Notes under the pieces: generated by a model | Seen by the model: the letters and a program-made list of their open reading frames with translations, nothing else | What the model was told of the DNA's origin: nothing | Databases searched by the model: none | Part shown: positions 8,432 to 15,587 of the stretch, piece by piece | How the letters are laid out: every line of letters begins with the position of its first letter | How positions within the stretch are numbered: the first letter of the stretch is position 1 | DNA from: Streptomyces sp. TBY4 | Lineage (GTDB): Bacteria; Actinomycetota; Actinomycetes; Streptomycetales; Streptomycetaceae | Assembly: GCF_024213195.1 (NCBI RefSeq) | Contig: NZ_JANAVF010000001.1 | Span: 744,001 to 808,000 of the forward strand | Direction: 5' to 3' | DNA: 64,000 nt | Program-made: the position numbers and the translations under genes

Positions 8432-8935
8432 ATGAGCAGCAGCACCAGGCAGCACACCGTCGTGGACAGCCCCTACGGGCCGCTCACCCTCGTCGCCGAC
8501 GGCGGGGTCCTCTGCGGCCTCTACATGACCGGGCAGCGCCACCGTCCCGCCGAGGAGTCCTTCGGGGAGCGGGTCGCCGCCGGCGAGGCCCCCTTCCCTG
8601 AGGTGGTGCGGCAGCTGACCGCGTACTTCGCCGGGGAGCTCACCACCTTCGACCTTCCGGTCCGGCTGGAGGGCACCGAGTTCCAGCGCAGCGTGTGGGA
8701 GCAGCTCGTACGGATCCCCTACGGGCAGACCTGGTCCTACGGGGAGCTGGCCGCGAAGCTCGGCAAGCCGAACGCCTCGCGCGCGGTGGGGCTGGCCAAC
8801 GGGAAGAACCCGGTCGGCATCATCGTGCCCTGCCACCGCGTCATCGGGGCGTCCGGCTCCATGACCGGCTACGGCGGCGGCATCGACCGCAAGGTCCGCC
8901 TCCTGGCCTTCGAATCGGGCGCCGGGCAGCTCTAG
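8432..8935 (+). CDS. ogt: Methylated-DNA--protein-cysteine methyltransferase
   Basis: The 167-aa suicide enzyme removes methyl groups from O6-methylguanine. The active site IVPCHRVIG is intact, with acceptor C134, and the helix-turn-helix/arginine-finger region (NASRAVGLANG) precedes it. It starts 61 bp after the Ada-AlkA gene with a GAGGAG ribosome site. It supplies the activity missing from that fusion, so the pair works as an adaptive-response operon. The gap holds a short GACAGCGACACC-like tandem repeat (about 8377-8411) of no evident function. Confidence 0.95.
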   Translation: MSSSTRQHTVVDSPYGPLTLVADGGVLCGLYMTGQRHRPAEESFGERVAAGEAPFPEVVRQLTAYFAGELTTFDLPVRLEGTEFQRSVWEQLVRIPYGQTWSYGELAAKLGKPNASRAVGLANGKNPVGIIVPCHRVIGASGSMTGYGGGIDRKVRLLAFESGAGQL

Positions 8936-8943
8936 GGCACGAC

Positions 8944-9387
8944 CTACGGCTCGGTGAGCTGCTTGAGGAGGTGCACGTCCGCGTGCACCCCGTGGATCCC
9001 CGGGATCCGGGCGGCTTCCACATAGCCATGGCGTTCGTAGAAGCCGGGCGCCTGGAAGGTGTAGGAGGAGACGGCAACACGATCGCAGCCGCGTCGTCGC
9101 GCCTCCGTCTCCGCTGCCCGCAGGATCCTGCCGCCCCAGCCGTCCTTGCGGCTGTCGTCGCGCACCCAGAGCAGGTCGATGCCGCACAGAGCGCCCCAGG
9201 TCCACGCGGACAGTCCGCCGACCAGTTCGCCCGCCTCATCGGTGACCTTGACCGAGAACGTGCCGCGGTCGGACACGCCGGTGGCGGCCGTGTTGAAGGC
9301 GATGAGTTCCCCGGTCAGCCGGTCGTCGAGCTCGGTGTCGCCCTCGCCCGTGGTCAACGTCGGGCCGGAGCCGTGGTCAGTCGTCAC
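8944..9387 (-). CDS. GNAT-family N-acetyltransferase
   Basis: The 147-aa single-domain protein has the GNAT acetyl-CoA loop RKDGWGGRIL followed by a helix and the late PGFYERHGY motif typical of the fold. The likely start is GTG (9385-9387). It is convergent with ogt across 8 bp. The substrate cannot be predicted. Confidence 0.85.
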   Translation of the reverse strand: MTTDHGSGPTLTTGEGDTELDDRLTGELIAFNTAATGVSDRGTFSVKVTDEAGELVGGLSAWTWGALCGIDLLWVRDDSRKDGWGGRILRAAETEARRRGCDRVAVSSYTFQAPGFYERHGYVEAARIPGIHGVHADVHLLKQLTEP

Positions 9388-9406
9388 GGCGCGGAGTATG
9401 TCAGCA

Positions 9407-9835
9407 CTAGATGACCACCAGCGGGACCAGCAGGGCGAAGGCGGCGCCGGCCTCGACCGCGTAGCCGTACAGGGACGGGTGCTGGACGGGGGCCGCCAGC
9501 AGGACCACGCTCTGCTGGGTGGCGGCCGCTCCCACCCAGTCGGCGTCGGCGCCGAGGCCGCCCTGGTACCAGCCTTCGCAGGAGCCGGGGCCGGTGACGG
9601 CGAGGACGTCGTCCTCGCGGCGGTAGAAGGCCTGCCAGCCCTCGGCCGGCACGGACCAGGCCTCGAAGTCGGTGAACTGCGCCCAGCCGCCGTCCCGGAT
9701 CGCGGTGTCGAACATCCAGACCGGCACCCCCTCCGGGGTGACCTCGCCGCTCTCCTGCTGGTCGGTGGTGAAGTGGACCATGGGCAGGGCGTCGGGCCCG
9801 TCCGCGGTACTGGGCCAGGCGTACATCGTGATCAT
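9407..9835 (-). CDS. Small protein of unknown function
   Basis: I do not recognise this protein. From the ATG at 9835 it has 142 aa, is rich in Trp and acidic residues, and ends in a hydrophobic tail (FALLVPLVVI) that could be a buried strand. An upstream TTG at 9877 would add 14 residues and put the start 10 bp after the Nudix stop, suggesting coupling. No transmembrane helix or signal peptide stands out. Confidence 0.6.
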   Translation of the reverse strand: MITMYAWPSTADGPDALPMVHFTTDQQESGEVTPEGVPVWMFDTAIRDGGWAQFTDFEAWSVPAEGWQAFYRREDDVLAVTGPGSCEGWYQGGLGADADWVGAAATQQSVVLLAAPVQHPSLYGYAVEAGAAFALLVPLVVI

Positions 9836-9887
9836 CTGCTGAATTCTGTCCTGCTCGGTGTAGGCACGGAATAACAAGCGGCAGGGG

Positions 9888-10388
9888 CTACGAGGCCTGC
9901 GGCCTGCGGCCGTTCTCCAGCTCGGCGGTGCCCTCGCCGGTCCGCAGGATCCGGCACGCCTCCACCGTGCGCGGACCCAGGGAGCCGAGCAGATGGTCCG
10001 TCAACTCGGCCTCGTCCACCAGCTTCCACGAGAGCAGCTCCTCCTCCTGGAGCTTGATGGAGGCGAGCTGCGCGGCGTCGAGCACGCCGCCGTCGTAGAG
10101 GTACGCGACGAGCGGGGGCCGGCCCTCGCCGGTGGACCAGTCGACGGCGAGCAGCCGGCCGAGCGGTACGTCGATGCCGATCTCCTCGGCGCTCTCCCGG
10201 CGGGCGGCCGTGCGCGGGGACTCCCCCGAGTCCGACTCGATGGTGCCGCCCGGCAGGGCCCAGCCCTCCCGGTAGTTGGGCTCGACGAGGAGCACCCGGC
10301 CCCCGGCGTCCCGGAAGAGGGCGGCGGCTCCGGCCAGTACCCGGGGCAGGCTCGCGATGTAGGTGGCGTAGTCATCCGTGGTGGTCAC
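9888..10388 (-). CDS. Nudix-family hydrolase
   Basis: The 166-aa protein hydrolyses a nucleoside-diphosphate-linked compound; the substrate is unknown. The catalytic helix ends RRESAEEIGI, matching the REUxEExGU half of the Nudix box. The glycine half reads GGTIESDSGE, two residues longer than the standard spacing between Gly and Glu. The chosen start is GTG at 10388; GTG at 10397 is also possible. It lies downstream of the BCCT gene on the same strand, 38 bp after it. Confidence 0.85.
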   Translation of the reverse strand: MTTTDDYATYIASLPRVLAGAAALFRDAGGRVLLVEPNYREGWALPGGTIESDSGESPRTAARRESAEEIGIDVPLGRLLAVDWSTGEGRPPLVAYLYDGGVLDAAQLASIKLQEEELLSWKLVDEAELTDHLLGSLGPRTVEACRILRTGEGTAELENGRRPQAS

Positions 10389-10426
10389 CCGCGCCACCCT
10401 ACCCAGCCGCCCCGGGCCCGTGGGGA

Positions 10427-12172
10427 TCAGGCGTCCGGGGTGGAACCGCCCCCGGAGCCGGTGCCGTCCTCGCGGTCGCGGTTCCTCGACTCCGCCACGC
10501 GGCGCAGGCGCGGGTGGCGGGCGGGGCCCTGTTCGGTGATGGCGTCGCCGACCATGGCCTTGACGGCGTCCCGGAGTCCGTGGAGGGCGTGGTGGCGGAC
10601 GGGGCCCGCGCCCGGGTCCTCCCGCAGCTCCTTCACCAGGGCCCAGCAGAGGATCAGCATCACCACCACGAAGGGCAGTGCGACCAGGATGGTGGCCGTC
10701 TGGAGGGACTTCAGGCCGCCCGCGACGAGGAGCACGGCGGCCACCGCCGCCATCAGCACGCCCCAGGTGACGACGAGCCAGGTCGGCGGGTGCAGGGAGC
10801 CGCGGCTGGTGAGGGAGCCCATGACGAGGGAGGCGGAGTCGGCGCTGGTGACGAAGTACGTCATCACCAGGAGCATCGCGATCCACGAGGTGACCGTGCC
10901 GAGCGGGAGCGCGTCGAGCATCGCGAAGAGCGTGGCCTCGGTGCCCTCCTTGGCCTTGGCGGCCATGTCGGCGACGCCGGTGGAGTCGAGGCGGATCGCG
11001 GTGCCGCCCATGACGCAGAACCAGACGACGGTGGCGCCGCTGGGCACCAGGAGCACGCCGATGAGGAACTCGCGGATGGTGCGGCCGCGCGAGATGCGGG
11101 CGATGAAGGTGCCGACGAAGGGGGCCCAGGAGAGCCACCAGGCCCAGTAGAAGATCGTCCACGCGCCGAGCCACTCGCTGTCGGTGAAGGCGCCGGTGCG
11201 GGTGGCCATCGGGAGCAGTTCGTGCAGGTAGCTGCCGATGCTCGCCGGGATCACGTCGAGGACGTAGACGGTCGGGCCGAGGACGAACACGAAGGCCATC
11301 AGGGCCGCGGCGAGCACGATGTTGATCGTGCTGAGCCATTTGACGCCCTTGTGCAGGCCGGAGAAGGCGGAGAGCACGAAGGCGGCGGAGAGGGAGACGA
11401 TGATGATCAGCTCGACGGTGGTCGAGTCCTCGATGCCGGTGGTGATGTTGAGGCCCTTGGACACCTGGAGGGCGCCGAGGCCGAGGCTGGTGGCGGTGCC
11501 GAAGACGGTCGCGAAGACGGCGAGCAGGTCGATGGCCTTGCCGGGCCAGCCGTTGGCCCGCTCCTCGCCCATGAGGGGGACGAAGGCGGAGCTGAGGCGG
11601 TTGCCGCGGCCCTTGCGGAAGGTCGCGTAGGCGAGCGCGAGGCCGGCGATGCCGTAGATCGCCCAGGGGGTGAGGGTCCAGTGGAAGAAGGAGTAGTCGA
11701 GCGCGGCGCGGGCGGAGTCTCCGGTGCCGGGGGCCGCGCCGGAGGCCGGGGGCGGATTCAGGTAGTGGGTGAGCGGCTCGCCCACCCCGTAGAACATGAG
11801 CCCGATCCCCATGCCGGCGCTGAACATCATCGCGATCCACGCGAGGTTCGTGAACTCGGGATCCGAATCGTCCTTGCCGAGGCGGATCCGGCCGAAGCGG
11901 CTGATCGCGAGCACGACGCACATGACGAGGAACACATCGGCGGCGATCACGAAGAGCCACGCGAAGTTGCTCAGCACCCAGGCCAGGGCGCTGCTCGACG
12001 CCGAGTCGAAGGAACTCTTGCCGAGGGCCGCCCAGGCGACCACGGCCAGGACGGAGATCACTCCGATGGTGACGACGGCGTGGTCGGGAGTGCCGTCAGG
12101 GCCCTCGACGGGGCCCGCGGACCCGCCACCTGGGGAATCCGGACGTGGCTGTTCCAGTGAATCCGTGCTCAT
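10427..12172 (-). CDS. BCCT-family glycine betaine/choline transporter
   Basis: This 581-aa secondary transporter, with about 12 membrane helices, should import betaine-type osmoprotectants with sodium or protons. It has the GMGIGLMFYGVGEP segment of the first repeat and the family signature around FYWAWWLSWAPFVGTF. The C-terminal cytosolic tail is rich in Arg and acidic residues, like the osmosensing tails of BetP-type proteins, though sensing is not shown. The ATG at 12172 faces the glycerate kinase promoter region. Confidence 0.92.
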   Translation of the reverse strand: MSTDSLEQPRPDSPGGGSAGPVEGPDGTPDHAVVTIGVISVLAVVAWAALGKSSFDSASSSALAWVLSNFAWLFVIAADVFLVMCVVLAISRFGRIRLGKDDSDPEFTNLAWIAMMFSAGMGIGLMFYGVGEPLTHYLNPPPASGAAPGTGDSARAALDYSFFHWTLTPWAIYGIAGLALAYATFRKGRGNRLSSAFVPLMGEERANGWPGKAIDLLAVFATVFGTATSLGLGALQVSKGLNITTGIEDSTTVELIIIVSLSAAFVLSAFSGLHKGVKWLSTINIVLAAALMAFVFVLGPTVYVLDVIPASIGSYLHELLPMATRTGAFTDSEWLGAWTIFYWAWWLSWAPFVGTFIARISRGRTIREFLIGVLLVPSGATVVWFCVMGGTAIRLDSTGVADMAAKAKEGTEATLFAMLDALPLGTVTSWIAMLLVMTYFVTSADSASLVMGSLTSRGSLHPPTWLVVTWGVLMAAVAAVLLVAGGLKSLQTATILVALPFVVVMLILCWALVKELREDPGAGPVRHHALHGLRDAVKAMVGDAITEQGPARHPRLRRVAESRNRDREDGTGSGGGSTPDA

Positions 12173-12316
12173 GCGGCCACACTATGCAGGCGTATATCCC
12201 TATTTAGGGGTATGCCGCGCCGCATGTGGCCCAGGCCACCCATGGGCATAGGAGGATCCTCCGGATAGGCTCATGGGTGGCGCGACTGCACTGTTCGATA
12301 GCAAGGGATTAGCAAG
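12173..12316. promoter_or_regulatory. Divergent control region of the BCCT transporter and glycerate kinase
   Basis: This 144-bp spacer contains three symmetrical sequences: an A/T-rich imperfect repeat ATCCCTATTTAGGGGT (about 12196-12211), GTGGCC-CA-GGCCAC (12226-12239) and the perfect palindrome GGAGGATCCTCC (12251-12262). Any could be an operator for either gene. No -10/-35 pair is convincing. Confidence 0.4.
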
Positions 12317-13465
12317 GTGACGGACGGAGCAGTAACTGAGACCGCGCGCGTGCTCATCGCCGCGGACAAATTCAAGGGCTCGCTCACGGCCGTTCAGGTC
12401 GCGGAGCGGGTGACGGCCGGCCTTCGCAAGGCCGTACCGGGCGTGGAGATCGAGACCCTCCCCGTCGCGGACGGCGGCGACGGTACGGTCGCGGCCGCCG
12501 TGGCGGCCGGTTTCGAACGCCGGGAGGTACGGGTCACCGGACCGCTCGGTGACCAGGTCACGGCCGCTTTCGCCCTGCGCGAGGGCACCGCGGTGGTCGA
12601 GATGGCGGAGGCCTCCGGGCTCCAGCTGCTGCCGGCGGGTGTCTTCGCCCCGCTGACGGCGACCACCTACGGCTCCGGCGAACTGCTGAAGGCCGCACTC
12701 GACGCGGGAGCACGCTCGATCGTCTTCGGTGTGGGCGGCAGCGCCACCACCGACGGCGGTGCGGGCATGCTGGCCGCGCTGGGCGCGGTGTTCCTGGATG
12801 CGAACGGTGAACCCGTCGGTCCGGGCGGCGGCGCGCTGGCCGGGCTGGCCTCGGCCGACCTGTCGGGCATCGACCCCCGCATCAAGGAGATCGACTTCGT
12901 CCTGGCGAGCGACGTGGACAACCCTCTGACGGGTCCGAAGGGCTGCGCAGCGGTCTACGGTCCGCAGAAGGGGGCGTCGCCCGAGGACGTGGCGACGCTG
13001 GACGCGGCGCTGGCGCACTTCGCGGTGGTCCTGGAGAAGTCGATCGGCTCCCTGGCCGCCGAGGCGGCCGTGTCGCCCGGCGCGGGCGGGGCGGGCGGCA
13101 TCGGCTACGGGGCCCTGCTGCTCGGTGCCTCGTTCCGTCCCGGCATCGAACTGATGCTGGAAGTGCTCGGCTTCGCGCCGGCGCTGGAGCGGGCCACGCT
13201 GGTCATCACCGGTGAGGGTTCGCTGGACGAGCAGACCCTCCACGGCAAGGCTCCGGCCGGTGTCGCGGCGGCGGCTCGCGCGGCCGGCAAGCCGGTCGTC
13301 GCGGTCTGCGGCCGCCTGCTGCTCACGCAGGAGGCGCTGTCGGCGGCCGGGATCCAGCGGGCCTACCCGCTCACGGATCTGGAGCCGGACCCGGCGGTGA
13401 GCATCCCGAATGCGGGGCCGCTGCTGGAGCGGGTGGCGGAGAACATCGCGGCCGACGTCCTCTGA
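12317..13465 (+). CDS. glxK: Glycerate kinase
   Basis: The 382-aa enzyme phosphorylates D-glycerate, by family analogy to 2-phosphoglycerate, bringing glyoxylate-derived carbon into glycolysis. It shows the family start IAADKFKGSLTA, the PVADGGDGT motif near residue 55, and the FGVGGSATTDGGAGML glycine-rich segment. The GTG start is preceded by a purine-rich AGCAAG. Glyoxylate released by the ethylmalonyl-CoA pathway at the window's left end could feed this enzyme, but that link is inference. A strong hairpin follows. Confidence 0.93.
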   Translation: MTDGAVTETARVLIAADKFKGSLTAVQVAERVTAGLRKAVPGVEIETLPVADGGDGTVAAAVAAGFERREVRVTGPLGDQVTAAFALREGTAVVEMAEASGLQLLPAGVFAPLTATTYGSGELLKAALDAGARSIVFGVGGSATTDGGAGMLAALGAVFLDANGEPVGPGGGALAGLASADLSGIDPRIKEIDFVLASDVDNPLTGPKGCAAVYGPQKGASPEDVATLDAALAHFAVVLEKSIGSLAAEAAVSPGAGGAGGIGYGALLLGASFRPGIELMLEVLGFAPALERATLVITGEGSLDEQTLHGKAPAGVAAAARAAGKPVVAVCGRLLLTQEALSAAGIQRAYPLTDLEPDPAVSIPNAGPLLERVAENIAADVL

Positions 13466-13485
13466 GGACGGCGTCCGCCCCTTCC

Positions 13486-13522
13486 GGCGGCCCGGACCCC
13501 CTGACGGGGGGTCCGGGCCGCC
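13486..13522 (+). terminator. Terminator of glycerate kinase
   Basis: Perfect 16-nt arms at 13486-13501 and 13507-13522 with a 5-nt loop, 20 bp after the stop. This is one of the strongest simple hairpins in the window. Confidence 0.85.
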
Positions 13523-13555
13523 GGCGTTCCCGGGGCGGGTCGGGCCCATGCGGCC

Positions 13556-13750
13556 CTGCGGGGCATGTCCCCTACCCGCCCTTCGCCCGTTCCCCGGGGC
13601 TCCGCCCCGGACCCCGTGCCCTCAAACGCCGGGCGGGCTGGATTTATCCAGCCCGCCCGGCGGTTGAGGGCACGGGCGCGAAGCGCACGTACGGGTCCGG
13701 GCGCAGCCCGGGGAACGGTGGAAGGGCGGGTAGGGGACTTCGCCCCGCAG
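13556..13750. repeat. Head-to-head pair of the intergenic repeat (copies B and C)
   Basis: Copy B (13556-13643) and copy C (13646-13750, reverse complement) carry the same blocks as copy A at 6691-6800 and meet at a GGCTGGAT-TT-ATCCAGCC centre. Together they can fold into a roughly 190-nt imperfect hairpin lying exactly between two convergent genes. Copy C has about 10 extra bases near 13675-13695. Apart from this and the terminator, the 303-bp gap holds nothing I can identify. Confidence 0.75.
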
Positions 13751-13768
13751 GGCTCGCCCGCCGTCGGG

Positions 13769-14386
13769 TCAGGGCCGGGCCAGGGACGGCGCGGCGGTGC
13801 GGGCCGCGGTGACGAGCTCCTCGGTCGTGACGATCCGGGCGAAGTCGCCGCCCTGGAGGTTGACCGCCGTGGCGGTGGCGAGCTGGTCGGCCGTCAGGCG
13901 GGGTGCGTCCGGGCCCGGTCCGGCAGCCAGGTCGAAGGTGTGGGTGGCATCGAGCGGCACGAGGACCTCGTAGCCCAGGTTCCCGGCCATCCGGGCCGTG
14001 GTCTCCACGCACATGTTCGTCTGGATCCCGGTGATGACGAGCTGTCCGACGCCCTGCGCAGTGAGCCAGTCGGCGAGGTCCGGGGTGCCGTAGAAGGAGG
14101 AGTTGACGGACTTGGTGACGTGCAGGGCGGCCCGGCCGGCCCGCTCGGCGACGAAGTCCTTGAGGGCGTACCCCGGCCGGTCCGGCGCGAGGACGGAGCC
14201 GGGGGTCCGGGAGGCGTGCTGCACGAGCACGATCGGGCGGCCGGTCTCCTGCCAGGCGTCCATCAGCGCGGCGATGTTGGCCTCGGCGGCCGGGTTGTTG
14301 CGCGGTCCCCAGAACGCGGGGTCGTCGAAGCCCTGCTGGACATCGATGACCAGCAGGGCACTGTTGGCGGCGATCTCGTTCGTCAT
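13769..14386 (-). CDS. Isochorismatase-family cysteine hydrolase
   Basis: The 205-aa protein has the complete catalytic triad of the family: D15 (LLVIDVQQG), K92 (HVTKSVNSSF) and C126 (TNMCVETT), with the usual cis-peptide region before the cysteine. It probably hydrolyses an amide or imide of unknown identity. It is divergent from a GlxA-type AraC regulator (197-bp gap), a common pairing in which the regulator controls the hydrolase. The ATG start is at 14386. Confidence 0.9.
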   Translation of the reverse strand: MTNEIAANSALLVIDVQQGFDDPAFWGPRNNPAAEANIAALMDAWQETGRPIVLVQHASRTPGSVLAPDRPGYALKDFVAERAGRAALHVTKSVNSSFYGTPDLADWLTAQGVGQLVITGIQTNMCVETTARMAGNLGYEVLVPLDATHTFDLAAGPGPDAPRLTADQLATATAVNLQGGDFARIVTTEELVTAARTAAPSLARP

Positions 14387-14451
14387 GCCCTCATCCTGGG
14401 CGGCCCCACCCCCTCGGACCAGTACCGCCCGGGCTCCGAACCGATGGGATC

Positions 14452-14466
14452 CTGCCACCGTGGCAG
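14452..14466. promoter_or_regulatory. Candidate operator between isochorismatase and glxA-like genes
   Basis: CTGCCAC-C-GTGGCAG is a perfect inverted repeat with a one-base centre. The half-site GTGGCAG recurs at 14566-14572, just before the regulator start. A repeated half-site in a divergent promoter region suits an AraC-family autoregulator. This is inference from symmetry only. Confidence 0.4.
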
Positions 14467-14582
14467 TCCGGGCCCAGGAAGACCCATGGGTGGGCTCCGC
14501 CCCAGCTCGGGGGCCTCGCGGCGGCATCCGCAGGGGGCTCGGCCCTCCCCCTCGGCCGGGTCCCCGTGGCAGACTCACGGCC

Positions 14583-15587
14583 ATGCACCGCGTCGCGATC
14601 GTGGCCCAGCCCGGCATTCGCGCTTTCGACCTGGCCGTCATCACCGAGGTCTGGGGGCACGACCGCGGCCACCGCGGGGTACCGCCCTTCGAGCTGCGCC
14701 GGTGCGCCCTCGACCCCGGCCCGATCCCGCTCCCCGGCGGACTGTCCCTGATGCCGGACCGCGGGCTCGACTGGCTCGCCCGCGCCGACCTCGTCGTGGT
14801 CCCCGCGCTGGACCGGCCCTGTGACCCGACGCCCGAGCCGGTCCTCGCCGCCCTGCGGGACGCGCACGCGCGGGGCATCCCGGTGGCCGCCCTGTGCGCC
14901 GGCGCCTTCATCCTCGCCGAGGCCGGGCTGCTGGCCGGCCGCAGGGCCGTGACCCACTGGTCCCTGGCCCCGGCGCTGGCCGGCCGGTACCCCGCCGTGC
15001 GCGTCGAGGAGGCCCCGCTCTACGTCGGGGACGACGGGCTGTGGACCTCCGCCGGGGTCGCCTCCGGCATCGACCTCTGCCTGCACCTGGTCCGGGAGGC
15101 GCACGGCTCCGAGGCGGCCGCCGCGATCGCCCGCTCGATGGTGACGGGCCCCTTCCGCACGGGCGGGCACGCCCAGTACCTGGACCGCCCGACCCCGCTC
15201 GCCGACCGGACCGCCGAGGCGCTGGCCCTCGTACGGGAGCGGGCGCTCGGGCGGCTGCACGAGGCGCTGGACGTGGCGACCCTGGCCCGGTGGGCCGGGA
15301 TGTCGCCGCGGTCCTTCGCCCGGCACTTCGCCGCGGCGACCGGCACCACCCCGCACAAGTGGCTCCTGGGCCACCGTCTGGACGAGGCGCGCAAACTGCT
15401 GGAGCGCACCGACCATCCGGTCACCGAGGTGGCCCGGCGGGCCGGATTCGCCAGCGAGGTCACCTTCCGGCAGCACTTCACCTCGTACGTCGGCACGAGT
15501 CCCCGTGCGTACCGTGCGGCCGCTGCCGCACCAGGAGCCCCGGGGCCTCCCCCAAACCACGCCGACAGTGTTAGAAAGGGCTCATGA
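14583..15587 (+). CDS. GlxA-type AraC-family transcriptional regulator (DJ-1/PfpI plus HTH)
   Basis: The 334-aa regulator has an N-terminal DJ-1/PfpI-like domain (about 1-190) with the nucleophile-elbow cysteine C105 in AALCAGAFILAEAGLL. A C-terminal AraC double helix-turn-helix (about 225-320) ends in the conserved FRQHFTSYVGTSPRAYR-type segment. It likely senses a small amide-like effector and controls the divergent isochorismatase. Its stop overlaps the start of the next gene by 4 bp (ATGA at 15584-15587), so a sensor phosphatase may be co-translated with it. Confidence 0.9.
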   Translation: MHRVAIVAQPGIRAFDLAVITEVWGHDRGHRGVPPFELRRCALDPGPIPLPGGLSLMPDRGLDWLARADLVVVPALDRPCDPTPEPVLAALRDAHARGIPVAALCAGAFILAEAGLLAGRRAVTHWSLAPALAGRYPAVRVEEAPLYVGDDGLWTSAGVASGIDLCLHLVREAHGSEAAAAIARSMVTGPFRTGGHAQYLDRPTPLADRTAEALALVRERALGRLHEALDVATLARWAGMSPRSFARHFAAATGTTPHKWLLGHRLDEARKLLERTDHPVTEVARRAGFASEVTFRQHFTSYVGTSPRAYRAAAAAPGAPGPPPNHADSVRKGS

